Notes: generated from the letters alone by a model not told the origin. 64,000 nucleotides of DNA from Haloarcula japonica DSM 6131 (GCF_000336635.1 NZ_AOLY01000009.1:276252-340251); one strand, 5' to 3'. Counted from the first letter of the stretch, positions 6,513 through 15,208 are shown. Translations and numbers: made by a program.

Positions 6513-7664
6513 ATGGAAGACCAGATTGGCGCACCCGGATCGGGCATCTCTCGTCGTGACTTCGTGAAAGCCTCCGGCCTCGGTGGCACGGTCGCGCTTG
6601 CGGGCTGTACCGCCCCGGGTGAGGTTCCGACCGAAGAGTCAGTCGACACTAGCACAACCCCAGCACAATCCGACAGCGACCTCCCAACCACGTCGCCGCC
6701 TGAGATCGTCAACGTCGACGAGCAGGGTGGCGAAGTGACGCTTTCCTCGGTGCCAGCTAAACACGAGGCCCATCCCGGGAAATCGATGGGCGGCCCCGTC
6801 GAGCTCCCGCAGGTATGGGCGTTCAAGGCCGACGACGGCGAACCGAGCGTCCCGGGTCCGATCCTCCGGACGACGGAGGGCGAAGACATGGAGGTTACCT
6901 TCGACAACACCGACGGTATGCGCCCGCACACGGTCCACTTCCACGCCGTCCAGAAGCAGTGGGAAGACGACGGCGTCCCGACGACGACGGGTATCCGTAT
7001 CGACCCCGGTAAGAAACACACCTACACCATCCCCGCGAACGTGACGGGTACCCACCTCTATCACTGCCACTACCAGACCCATCGTCACATCGACATGGGG
7101 ATGTACGGCATTTTCCGTGTCGACCCGAAGGGGTACGAACCGGCCGACAAGGAGTACTTCATGACGCTGAAGGAGTGGGACTCCCGGCTCAACCGTCAGA
7201 TGGCCGGCATGGATGCCAGCTACGATCCGCGGAACCGCCGCCCCGATACGTTCACGGTCAACGGCAAGTCGGCACCCCGGACACTGCATCCCGAAGACGG
7301 CTCGCCTATCATCGTCGAGCAGGGCGATACGGTCCGCATCCACATGTGCAACAACGGGTACATGGATCACCCGATGCACATCCACAACCACCGCTTCCAG
7401 GTGACTCACAAGGACGGCGGGAAGATTCCGGAAGCCGCCCGCCACGACCAGGACATCACCAGTGTCCCGCCCGCCGGTCGGCACACGATAGAGTTCGAGG
7501 CTGACGCCGATCCCGGCATCTATCTCGCGCACTGTCACAAGGTCAGCCACGCGATGAACGGGACCGCTTACCCCGGCGGGATGATCACCGGCGTCGTCTA
7601 CAAGGAGGCGATGGACACCGACATCTTCAAACAGCTGATGGACTACGCTGGCTACGAAGCGTAA
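6513..7664 (+). CDS. Tat-exported two-domain multicopper oxidase (lipoprotein)
   Basis: A 383-residue exported copper enzyme. The leader has R-R-D-F-V-K (Arg14-Arg15) and a lipobox L-A-G-C (Cys32), so it is probably membrane-anchored outside. Two cupredoxin domains follow. Domain 1 carries H139-x-x-H-x-H144, then H184-C-H-x3-H190 with Met195/197. Domain 2 carries H286-x-x-H-x-H-x-H293, then H340-C-H-x3-H346. HCH motifs in both domains suggest type 1 copper in each plus an interdomain trinuclear site, as in two-domain laccase-like oxidases. The HCAPxGMVPWH pattern of bacterial NirK is not present, so I do not call it nitrite reductase. The ATG at 6513 lies 27 bp after the TATA-like element; a GTG at 6489 is less likely. 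Confidence 0.85.
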   Translation: MEDQIGAPGSGISRRDFVKASGLGGTVALAGCTAPGEVPTEESVDTSTTPAQSDSDLPTTSPPEIVNVDEQGGEVTLSSVPAKHEAHPGKSMGGPVELPQVWAFKADDGEPSVPGPILRTTEGEDMEVTFDNTDGMRPHTVHFHAVQKQWEDDGVPTTTGIRIDPGKKHTYTIPANVTGTHLYHCHYQTHRHIDMGMYGIFRVDPKGYEPADKEYFMTLKEWDSRLNRQMAGMDASYDPRNRRPDTFTVNGKSAPRTLHPEDGSPIIVEQGDTVRIHMCNNGYMDHPMHIHNHRFQVTHKDGGKIPEAARHDQDITSVPPAGRHTIEFEADADPGIYLAHCHKVSHAMNGTAYPGGMITGVVYKEAMDTDIFKQLMDYAGYEA

Positions 7665-7995
7665 GACAACATTCCGATAGGCTGCATGACTTGACTGGTC
7701 TTTTTCGCAGTGCATCTCGGCTGAATCCAAGGACTGCACTCCATCCAATACACACAGGCGTGGTTCGTCAATAAATCAGATACTGCTATACTGAATCACT
7801 CCATAGGAAGTTGAGACTACAGCGGGTTTAGCGGGGCTGTGATGGGTGGTCTCGGCCGATCCAGTGAATGGAAACTGACTCAGATTGCTCTCCAAACGGC
7901 CAATCTTGTTGAATCACCAACCATACATGCGAATTTCGACGACTTCCGGCAGCGTAGCCACTCAAAGTCGCTCAATTACAGTGAGAGTCCCTTCT
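7665..7995. other. Gap between multicopper oxidase and transposase
   Basis: A stretch of about 330 bp without a convincing gene. It is more AT-rich than its neighbours, and its right half lies in the expected terminal region of the IS element at 7996-9479. I could not match it as an inverted repeat to the sequence after 9479, so the element boundary is unresolved. Confidence 0.5.
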
Positions 7996-9479
7996 CTATC
8001 CGATTCCAGTTTTCTTCTTCAACAGCGTTAGCGTATTATCCGCTGTCACCATCGGTGAGTGTTCATACTCACCAGTCAACTCGACTTGCACGAGCAGATC
8101 CACCGCTCGCCAAATCGAGTACAGCAGACATGCGAACGCGAAGTAGAAGAATCGAAGCCCGAAATGCTTCGCCGTCGTCGCGGCCATGAATCTCTTGATC
8201 GATCTGTATCCGCTCTCGATCTCCCACCGATACCCGTACTCAGTGAGGAAGCCACTACCGCGATTGGACATGAACACCGATGGCGGTGATCATCACGCTC
8301 GGAGTCCGCCTTCCGTCGGTAGATCAGCGTCGTCTCGTGCCATTCGTTCTTCCCGAGGTGAAGTTTCCTGTCGGTCTCGTACCTATCCTGGCCTCGCTGA
8401 AGCAAACGCTTTGCTTGGGCTTTCTCACTGGTTTGCATCCGTTTTGGGACTACATACGATAGTCCACGCTGGCTGAGTATCTCCAGAATGTGCTGGCTGT
8501 CGAACTCACGATCCATCAGTACGTTATCGACGTGAACGGCATCTTGGGCTGAATCCAGCAGATCCTCAACGATCTCTTTCCGTGATTCGCCTCTTCGCAC
8601 AGGACGGGCATCCAGCACAATCGGAACCGCATTGCTAACCAGTTGAACAGTGGCCCACTGATGGGCGTACTCATCAGTCTGCTCTTTTGTCCCGATAATT
8701 TCGTCCTCGTGACCAGTCCGATCCCCAGTAAACGGGTCGGCTTCCGTAATATCGATAGCGACGATCCCAGCCCGGAAGAACTCCCCCGTCTCTGCGACTT
8801 CATCCAGTAATCGATTCACGGCTCGTCGATACATCTCTCGAATCTGCTCGATAGAGAGACCACGAATCTGCTCACGATGGGCGTGTCCCAACGGCGTCCG
8901 CTCCCGGGTCGATTCGTAGACGAAACTGCGGGCTCCTTCGTTAGCAGCCAATCTCTCCCGAAGTCCGAGATGCGTTTGTAAGTCCCAGTAGGCGTTCTCA
9001 TGGATTTCACAACCAACCACCTCGTCTAACGAGAAGGCTGGGAAGATGATGTGGCTGACGTGGTCTGTAATCGATGCCGCTTCGTCGAGAAGAGCTTGAT
9101 CGTCTGGGCTTGATCCGGTTGCTTCGTCATCGTGAGATGGAAAGTTCCGGTCTGGTTCGCGCGGAACAGCAACACCCGCATCCTGGGCTTTAATTAGAAT
9201 CGTCCGTGCCACTGCCTCAATTGTCTCACGAAGCTCTGTAGCGAATCGTTTGTGCCAGCTGCGCCACAGCGTCGACTGATCTGGGACCATCTCTAAGCCT
9301 AGTTGCTCACGGAGGTCAGGATGGTGGGTAAGGTACGTGAGGAGTGCCGTTTCGTGGGCCCAGCCGTGTAGTTCCTTGAGCAGAAACAGTCGGAACAGTT
9401 GGTCCATTTCGTACTGGGTTGCTCTAGAATACTGGTCGTGTGATCGAAATTGGAAATACGTTACTGGGTAGTGAGACAC
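7996..9479 (-). pseudogene. IS4-superfamily transposase, inactivated by a frameshift near 8277-8300
   Basis: A transposase of about 490 residues in two frames. The N-terminal frame starts at 9479 and has the DDE residues in A-I-D-I-T-E and L-M-D-R-E-F-D. It loses its normal sequence after Y-R-R-K-A-D-S-E-R-D-D-H. The C-terminal frame takes over at V-F-M-S-N-R-G and contains a complete Y-x2-R-x3-E-x6-K signature (Y-G-Y-R-W-E-I-E ... K), the mark of IS4-type enzymes, followed by hydrophobic segments. A single-base indel between about 8277 and 8300 explains the break. Unless rescued by programmed frameshifting, the enzyme is dead. No clear terminal inverted repeats or target duplication could be seen. 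Confidence 0.85.
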
Positions 9480-9839
9480 AAACTCGTCGACGGAGTTGTG
9501 GTCCTCGTGGTCGAACCATGCGAGGCAACAGTTCGAATGTCTTTTTTGAAGGCGGCGAGCGACCTCCGATCGTAGAGCGGCTTCTAATCATATGCTGGCC
9601 ATTCAGCGAATGATTGCTTGGCGATTCGTCGAAAGCCAGTGTGTTGAGAATCACAACTCGCAACCACTGCAAGATGCTGGTCACGACACGCCCAAAAATT
9701 CGTCTAACTGGTAATAGAGAAAACACATTCAGCTCTCAATATCGCTAAGTAGTATCATTGCGTGTAACTGGTCAATCCCGATGTGGTTGGTAGCCTCGTA
9801 CTTATCCACCCTCAGTCACATTAGTTAAGATATAAATTA
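9480..9839. other. Upstream flank of transposase, no gene
   Basis: About 360 bp. Reading frames are broken and the base composition is lower in GC than core regions. It probably contains the second IS end and the promoter of the membrane-protein gene at 9840. A TATA-like TTAAGATATAAATTAA lies directly before that ATG. Confidence 0.5.
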
Positions 9840-10325
9840 ATGGATATTACATCGCAGCCGTTAACCGAACAGCACCTCTGGTGGGCCACGGTCGCATCAA
9901 CATTGTTCGTCGCTGCAGCTGCGACCATCGTCGTTCCACTGTTCGGCTGGCCATCCCTATCAACTTCGGGTGGGGCGTTTGCAGTCGCTATCGGCCTGGC
10001 GGTAGCACTGGTCGGGTGGGTGAGCTGGCTCGGGGTCGAACGGTATAGTAGTGAGCATCCAGTGCTGGGCGGCGTGGTCGCTGGTGTTGTCACCGGGATT
10101 GTGTCACACCCAGTCGCATGGTTTTTGGGGCCAGTAATTGCTCGCTCGGATCTCGGCGGTGGCTCGGTTTTCTTGCTCCCGTTCATGTCGGTCTTCAGTC
10201 TCCTGCTGTTGGTTTGGTTCACTGTGCCGCTTGGGATCATCGCTGGCGTGACGACTGGCCTGCTGCGTGTGGCTACGCATCGGAGGAACTTACAGAACGG
10301 TCTGGGTTCGGAACGGGAGAAATAG
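9840..10325 (+). CDS. Integral membrane protein, unknown function
   Basis: A 161-residue protein with four strongly hydrophobic helices (about 14-35, 43-63, 73-95 and 109-138), separated by short loops, and a basic, charged C-terminus (H-R-R-N-L ... E-R-E-K). Glycine and valine dominate the helices; there are no cysteines and no recognisable catalytic or transport signature. It lies next to the degraded IS element in a lower-GC segment, so it may be part of an acquired region. I do not recognise the family. Confidence 0.65.
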   Translation: MDITSQPLTEQHLWWATVASTLFVAAAATIVVPLFGWPSLSTSGGAFAVAIGLAVALVGWVSWLGVERYSSEHPVLGGVVAGVVTGIVSHPVAWFLGPVIARSDLGGGSVFLLPFMSVFSLLLLVWFTVPLGIIAGVTTGLLRVATHRRNLQNGLGSEREK

Positions 10326-10571
10326 TGACCTCTCTCTACTCACCGACTTCGGTGACTGCTGGAGCAGGAACTCCCTGCTTCGCCCGATACGCCTCGGCGA
10401 ATAAATGCTGGCCTGCTCGTGAGCGAACGGAATCCGTTGACTTTCTTGCTGACTGACCTGGTTTCGGCTTTGTTGAACTCATCAGAACCTGATATTTTTC
10501 ACTTCCTCAATCGCTCAGTACAGAGAGTATATCGACCAACCCACTGGTACCAGATGTCAATACCATTCAGA

Positions 10572-10703
10572 TCAAACAAGGGAAGCAACTAACTTGCCCA
10601 GAATGAGGACGACGACAAAAACACCGACCCAGATTGCCGCGGCCAGAAGAAAGTCTATCGGGTTTCCCGACCCCTCAAGCCCAATTTGTAGAATGGAATA
10701 CAT
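10572..10703 (-). CDS. Very small single-helix membrane protein (43 aa)
   Basis: A complete short frame from ATG (10701-10703) to TGA (10572-10574). It encodes M-Y-S-I-L-Q, a polar stretch with G-S-G-N-P-I-D, then one long hydrophobic helix of about 23 residues (F-L-L-A-A-A-I-W-V-G and on), ending L-G-K-L-V. The charge pattern suggests an outside N-terminus. It lies alone between low-coding regions. I rate it as probable because the hydrophobic segment is unbroken and the start and stop are clean. Function unknown. Confidence 0.5.
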   Translation of the reverse strand: MYSILQIGLEGSGNPIDFLLAAAIWVGVFVVVLILGKLVASLV

Positions 10704-10856
10704 GCTGGAGGATACGTATGTGCTATCCTGATATAAGGGCTGGGGGGATGATGCATACGCAATCTCGATTGTGCGGTCAATTCAGGCCACAGTGTCTGAA
10801 ATCAATACCTTGTGAAGAGTTGTATGACACCCTGCAGTGGGACTTATTTTGCGGTT

Positions 10857-11120
10857 TTACATAAGATATGATTGAAATCTGTGAATTGGCCACATTAAAG
10901 AATCTATTACCGAGACGCCTACTGAAATCAACAGAAGGGTACAGATCATCATGATGAAGCCCACGATTATGCGTGGGAACCGGTTCTCTATTAGAAAATT
11001 AAATCGTCCCCAATCTGCCCCATATAGATATCTCCGAATCCACCACACACTCGCAACCCACAGCCCGAAACCAACGATAGTCACAATAATAGCATACACC
11101 GAACGGAAAGCTACTATCAT
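10857..11120 (-). CDS. Small membrane protein (87 aa), unknown function
   Basis: Starts at ATG 11118-11120 (M-I-V-A-F-R-S-V-Y-A). The frame remains open upstream, but that part reads as low-complexity Arg/Ser sequence typical of non-coding frames, while an AT-rich TATA-like TTATAATATA lies about 25 bp before this ATG. Two hydrophobic helices (about 9-27 and 51-74) flank a polar loop with R-R-Y-L-Y-G-A-D-W-G-R. It belongs to a run of small membrane-protein genes in a lower-GC region near an IS relic. No family recognised. Confidence 0.6.
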   Translation of the reverse strand: MIVAFRSVYAIIVTIVGFGLWVASVWWIRRYLYGADWGRFNFLIENRFPRIIVGFIMMICTLLLISVGVSVIDSLMWPIHRFQSYLM

Positions 11121-11530
11121 ATGTGAGGTAATGTCAAGGTATATTATAATAACGACGGAACCGTTGGAGACGAAAACTGACTTTCTAAGATTTGTGCGCT
11201 GAGTTTGCTGCCGTCCCACGATCCACCATCCCCCGATGTGGTCCTTTTCTGTCATCGACTGTGTTCTTGTATCTGAGCGGGGCGAACGGGCGGAAGGAGG
11301 TCCGATCCGGTGAAAGCCCGTCAGCGGTGAAGTGGTCGAACGCCGTATTCTTGCTGTCACCCTGCCACTCAGTCTCCTCACGGAACGGCGGCTTGTCGAC
11401 TTGCGAACTCCTCGAATACGGCGCGTGTGCTGGATAGACACTCGCGTCCCAGACTCGGATGTCAGAGATAGCAGAAAGGAAGTCGGTATCGGAAACTTTG
11501 ATGTCAAATGGGTGTAACCTCAAATATCAT
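11121..11530. other. Region of uncertain coding potential
   Basis: A 410-bp gap. A minus-strand frame from 11523 to 11185 would encode a 112-residue protein that starts M-R-L-H-P-F-D-I-K and has fairly balanced composition. I see no family, promoter or coupling to support it. It may be the remnant of a gene. Otherwise the stretch contains only the promoter of the small gene at 11531 (AAATATCATATG). Confidence 0.35.
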
Positions 11531-11698
11531 ATGAATATCGATTTACGGGACGTTGTGGTGATAGTTACTGGGTTTCTCGGGTCAGTACTGGGAGTCATCG
11601 TGGGGCGGGCGGTCGAGATAGGAGCGGTCGCTGTTTGGTCGTTTGCGTTTCTGCTAGTTTCTGTCGGGCTTGCAGTGGCAGTTACGTCTCGAATCTGA
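11531..11698 (+). CDS. Two-helix small membrane protein (55 aa)
   Basis: Starts at ATG 11531 directly after an AT-rich CAAATATCAT element; upstream in-frame codons read as non-coding. The product is a short N-terminus with D-L-R-D, then two hydrophobic helices (about 8-27 and 31-50) joined by a tight turn with G-R-A-V-E. It ends in T-S-R-I. The fold suggests a small membrane-embedded hairpin. Function unknown. It is isolated between non-coding stretches. Confidence 0.5.
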   Translation: MNIDLRDVVVIVTGFLGSVLGVIVGRAVEIGAVAVWSFAFLLVSVGLAVAVTSRI

Positions 11699-11960
11699 CC
11701 CACGGTCAGTCCTTAGAGGTTGATGATATCGTGAGTAAGCACAATACTAAACAGTTGATCCGCCCTAATCTCTTTGATATCACCCTGACCTACTCACGCC
11801 ATATGCATTGAGAGGGTCAGCCTCAACTGCTGACTCCCCAGCATGAACCTGTGTTACGTGTGGTCATCGGACCTATTTGTTGTAATGAGACGACACTGTC
11901 AGAGGCAGTCAGAGAGTACTCCCTGGTGTGTCGAGAGAGTGTCTTACCATCAAATGTCGG

Positions 11961-12758
11961 TCATTGAGAATACTCCGTAGGTACCGTCAGACTACCGAGT
12001 TCATCTCTGATTCGGGCGACGTATTCGATGAACTCCTGTGCTGTTCGGTGGCGTGGACGATCGATATCGACAGTGATCGTAGATTGGACAGTTCCGGAGT
12101 CGGCTTCCATGATGACCACGCGATCGGCCAGGGTCACTGCTTCGTCAATGTCATGGGTGACAAACACGACAGTCTGTTCAGTCTGGCTCCAGATATCGAG
12201 CAGTTCGCCGTGTAGGTGGTCGCGCGTCCGGGCGTCGACACTGGCGAACGGTTCGTCCATCAACAGAATCTCCGGATCGACAGCGAGGGCGCGAGCGATC
12301 CCGACACGCTGTTTCATTCCGCCGGACAGCTCCTTCGGATACGCGTTCTCGAAGCCTTTGAGGCCGACGAGGTCGATCAACTCCCGGACTCGTGCCTCGC
12401 AGTCCGGGCAGTTACAGGCAGGGCGGTCAAGGCCGAACCGGATGTTCCCACGGACGGTTCGCCAGGGAAACAGTGCGTACTCCTGAAAGACCATGCCACG
12501 GTTTAGACCTGGATCGGTGACCGGGTTTCCGTCAACGAGCACTGAACCGCTATCCGGGGTTTCCAGGCCCGCGATTGCCCGCAACAGTGTGGTCTTCCCG
12601 CACCCGGAGGGGCCGACTACACAACAGAATTCGCCCTCCGTGACCGAGACAGAGACATCATCGAGCGCCTGGGTCGACTCGTATGCTCTGCTGAGATTCC
12701 GAACGCTGATCTTCTCGCTGGATGCCTGATCGGTGGACCGACTCCCACTCAGCGCCAT
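11961..12758 (-). CDS. ABC transporter ATP-binding protein, nitrate/sulfonate/taurine type
   Basis: A 265-residue cytoplasmic ATPase. Walker A is G-P-S-G-C-G-K-T-T (49-57), the signature is L-S-G-G-M-K-Q-R, and Walker B is I-L-L-M-D-E-P, with the switch His in V-F-V-T-H-D. It belongs to the NrtD/SsuB/TauB group by overall pattern. An unusual C-N-C-P-D-C triad (Cys115, 117, 120) sits between the Q-loop and signature, where relatives usually have Arg/Glu-rich sequence; it may bind metal. The ATG at 12756-12758 overlaps the permease stop by 10 bp. It forms one operon with the permease and binding protein upstream. Confidence 0.9.
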   Translation of the reverse strand: MALSGSRSTDQASSEKISVRNLSRAYESTQALDDVSVSVTEGEFCCVVGPSGCGKTTLLRAIAGLETPDSGSVLVDGNPVTDPGLNRGMVFQEYALFPWRTVRGNIRFGLDRPACNCPDCEARVRELIDLVGLKGFENAYPKELSGGMKQRVGIARALAVDPEILLMDEPFASVDARTRDHLHGELLDIWSQTEQTVVFVTHDIDEAVTLADRVVIMEADSGTVQSTITVDIDRPRHRTAQEFIEYVARIRDELGSLTVPTEYSQ

Positions 12759-13591
12759 GCGAGGACCCTCCGTTCGACTACTCGGAATCCAACGTCCATA
12801 CAGAGAAACGCCAGGCTGATCAGGAACATATACGCGACGCTGGTTGCCATCGCGAGGTTGTTCGAGGCATTGATGATCTCGTAGCCGACGCCGGGCGCGC
12901 CAAACAGTTCGGCCCCGACGACGATCATCCAGCACCGACCGATGCTCGTCCGAAACCCCGTCAACAACTGGGGAGCAGCACTCGGTAGTGCAACGAGTTT
13001 CAGCATCGAACGGTCGCATTCCACGCCGAGCGTCGAGGCAGCATCGGTCAGATCACTCGAAACTCCGTTGACACCACCGTATGCGCCGTAGAAGTTGATC
13101 CAGAACGCACCGACGAAGACGATAAACGCCGCACCGGTATGGTGGATGCCGAACCAGACAATCGCAAAGACCACCCACGCCAGTGGGGGAATCGGTCGAA
13201 GCGCCCGGACGAGCGGCTGTAACCAGTCGTCGAATTCGCTGTTCCAGCCCATCGCTAGCCCGAGACTGACACCACACCCGGCACCGAGGAGGAGGCCAGG
13301 AACATAGTGGAACAACGTCTGTGCGAGGTGTGCGAGCCCAGTCGGCAGCAATAGGCGGGTACCCAAGATGGGGACGGCAATCGTAGTCGAAGTCACAAAC
13401 AGGTCGACAAATGCGCGTGCTGAATCGAGCGGTTTCGGCACCAGATAAGACGGCTGAGTCGTCACCGCGCCGAGCCACCAGACGAAGAGGAACACGAGGA
13501 GACCGCCCAGTCCGCGCAGATACCGCTGTAGATCACTCTCGAAACTGTTGGCGAACACCGTGTCGGAACTGGTGTATATTTGGAGGGTCAT
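12749..13591 (-). CDS. ABC transporter permease, nitrate/sulfonate/taurine type
   Basis: A 280-residue integral membrane protein with about six helices. The cytoplasmic coupling loop is readable as D-A-A-S-T-L-G-V-E-C-D-R-S-M-L-K-L-V-A-L-P-S-A-A-P, close to the family EAA consensus (E-A-A-x-x-x-G-x9-I-x-L-P). Early segments R-P-I-P-P-L-A-W are characteristic of the SsuC/TauC/NrtB group. It starts four bases inside the end of the binding-protein gene (ATGA) and overlaps the ATPase downstream, so all three are translated together. The substrate cannot be read from the sequence; nitrate, sulfonate or another small anion are family possibilities. Confidence 0.9.
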   Translation of the reverse strand: MTLQIYTSSDTVFANSFESDLQRYLRGLGGLLVFLFVWWLGAVTTQPSYLVPKPLDSARAFVDLFVTSTTIAVPILGTRLLLPTGLAHLAQTLFHYVPGLLLGAGCGVSLGLAMGWNSEFDDWLQPLVRALRPIPPLAWVVFAIVWFGIHHTGAAFIVFVGAFWINFYGAYGGVNGVSSDLTDAASTLGVECDRSMLKLVALPSAAPQLLTGFRTSIGRCWMIVVGAELFGAPGVGYEIINASNNLAMATSVAYMFLISLAFLCMDVGFRVVERRVLAWR

Positions 13592-14616
13592 TCTTGAATG
13601 GCGTCGTACGGGTCGAACGCGAAAAGGTCATCAGCCCGGACCGGTCCCTCAATGTTTCCGGCGGCTGCGACGAACTCCCCCATCGTCTCGGTCTGATCAG
13701 TGATCGCATGGGGATCCGAAACGAATGCAGACGCTCTGGAGTCCATGGCCGCTGTGGCGAGGTCCTCGCTTACCCCCGATCCGATCACCGATGCAGCGTG
13801 GGACGCTGCTGTATCCGGTTCAGCCGCCGTGAACTCGGTCGCCGCAGTGTGCTGTTCGACCAGCGACTGCGCGACCTCGCTGTCGTTGATCACTCGCTGA
13901 TTCGCGAACAGCACTGTAACCGGGTGGCTTTCGAGTATATTTCCGGACCAGGCGAGTTCGCTGAACGCCTCGTCCTGACCGATGATTGTCGCGAACGGCT
14001 CCTGAATGATCGTCGCGTCGATGTCGCCCGACTGGATCGTCTGGACTGCCTTCGTTGGCGGGACAGTCGACTTGGCGATGACGGTGTCCATCGCACCGAT
14101 ATCGAGGTGCGCTTCGATCCAGTACCGAAGTACGGTGTCGGGGACGCTCCCGTCCGGCGGGGCACCGAACCGTACCTTACGGCCATACTCCTGCTCGAAG
14201 CGCTCGAATGTGGCCGCCCCCACCTGCTCGTAGCGGTCGACCAGCTCGGTCGTCGCCATGATTTTGAAGCCGTTTTTTGAATTTGCCGCAAGGATACCGG
14301 CGTCGGTGCCTCTGTCCACGAGAACCATTGCAGGGGTAATTCCGAAGAGCGAAACGTCGACATCTCCGCTGGCAAACGCCTTGACGACGCTGGGGCCAGA
14401 ACTGAACCGTTCTATTGTGATGTCCGCCGGGATGTCCTGATAGTAGCCCGCCTGCTCCATCACGTAGTGCTGCATATTCGGATAGATTGGAACGTATCCG
14501 ACAGTCAGCGAATCGGGTGACCCGCCGCCTTGACCGAGACAGCCCGCCACTCCCGTCACACCAATCGTGGTCGTCCCTGCTCTCTGGAGTAGTCTTCGGC
14601 GTGAAATCTGATCCAT
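13588..14616 (-). CDS. ABC transporter substrate-binding lipoprotein, NitT/TauT type
   Basis: A 342-residue exported solute receptor. The leader has S-R-R-R-L-L-Q-R (Tat-type) and a lipobox G-V-A-G-C. The mature protein begins with L-T-V-G-Y-V-P-I-Y-P and contains the usual family segments: A-F-A-S-G-D-V-D-V-S-L-F-G near 85-95, K-S-T-V-P-P-T, and I-Q-S-G-D-I-D-A-T-I-I-Q-E-P. This is the two-lobe fold used for nitrate, sulfonate, taurine and pyrimidine precursors. A TTATAATAA element lies about 30 bp before the ATG. The operon order is binding protein, permease, ATPase. The ligand is unknown; context near redox and heme genes makes an inorganic anion conceivable. Confidence 0.88.
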   Translation of the reverse strand: MDQISRRRLLQRAGTTTIGVTGVAGCLGQGGGSPDSLTVGYVPIYPNMQHYVMEQAGYYQDIPADITIERFSSGPSVVKAFASGDVDVSLFGITPAMVLVDRGTDAGILAANSKNGFKIMATTELVDRYEQVGAATFERFEQEYGRKVRFGAPPDGSVPDTVLRYWIEAHLDIGAMDTVIAKSTVPPTKAVQTIQSGDIDATIIQEPFATIIGQDEAFSELAWSGNILESHPVTVLFANQRVINDSEVAQSLVEQHTAATEFTAAEPDTAASHAASVIGSGVSEDLATAAMDSRASAFVSDPHAITDQTETMGEFVAAAGNIEGPVRADDLFAFDPYDAIQE

Positions 14617-15149
14617 CAGTGTTACTAATCTAATCAGCTATTATAATAATTCCTGTGATTTCAGAGTAAGAAGTTAATAATAGGTGCATGGTGCAGACAT
14701 CGCCTTGTTCAGTCCGGCTCAACGCGAAACAGACACAGTCGATGACGGCTTGCGATCCGAGATATCCACCACTGCCGAAACAGGAGAACAGTGCACGGGA
14801 GTGGGATATCACGGTCAAGACGTGCGAGAGCCGTTTCTGCTGCAGTCGGACGGCCAATATGATGCCGCACCGTCGTCCCGGTCGACATCGCTATCGTGGC
14901 CGGGGCGTACGGGAAGTACCCGTTGTTCCCTGATGCGACAACGAGCATCGTGACGGTGTCTTGCCCCGTCGCAGCAGTTCCACATCTGTCGCAGTTACTC
15001 GTATTGCTGAGTGCCGACGCCACCGACAAGGAGATGCTCCATCCCTGGATGAGTCGGCAGTATCGCCCCCTGCAGAACGGTCGTGGCCTCGTGGCTGCTG
15101 CCGCCTCCTTGCCAGCGTTCGCCTCGTTTCAGCGTTTGGCGACTGAGTA
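14617..15149. other. Gap with degraded coding-like sequence
   Basis: About 530 bp between divergent transcription units. GC is coding-like from about 14690 to 15148, and plus-strand frames carry plausible pieces (for example A-G-A-Y-G-K-Y-P-L-F-P-D and Q-D-V-R-E-P-F-L-L-Q-S-D-G), but in different frames. This looks like a decayed gene with frameshifts. I cannot name its family. The first 60 bp hold the ABC operon promoter. Confidence 0.4.
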
Positions 15150-15168
15150 GTTCCCAGTAGCTGAGAAC
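15150..15168 (+). promoter_or_regulatory. Inverted-repeat operator upstream of the rSAM pair
   Basis: GTTCCCAG-TAG-CTGAGAAC differs from the repeat at 6430-6448 only in its central triplet. The right half (15161-15168) lies about 20 bp before a T-rich TATA candidate (15181-15187), and the ATG follows at 15209. That is the same relation as in the multicopper oxidase promoter. A C4/G4 hairpin around the T tract (15175-15192) is also visible. Confidence 0.75.
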
Positions 15169-15208
15169 GCGCTAGCCCCGTTTTTTTGGGGGAGTCTAAC
15201 AGAGGGGT

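Noticed and set aside
6513..7664. Canonical copper nitrite reductase NirK
   Set aside because: The HCAPxGMVPWH pattern is not present and domain 2 has an HCH-x3-H motif that NirK lacks. A two-domain multicopper oxidase explains the motifs better.
11185..11523. Minus-strand 112-residue frame
   Set aside because: Composition is acceptable but there is no family, promoter or neighbour support; kept only as an uncertain region.
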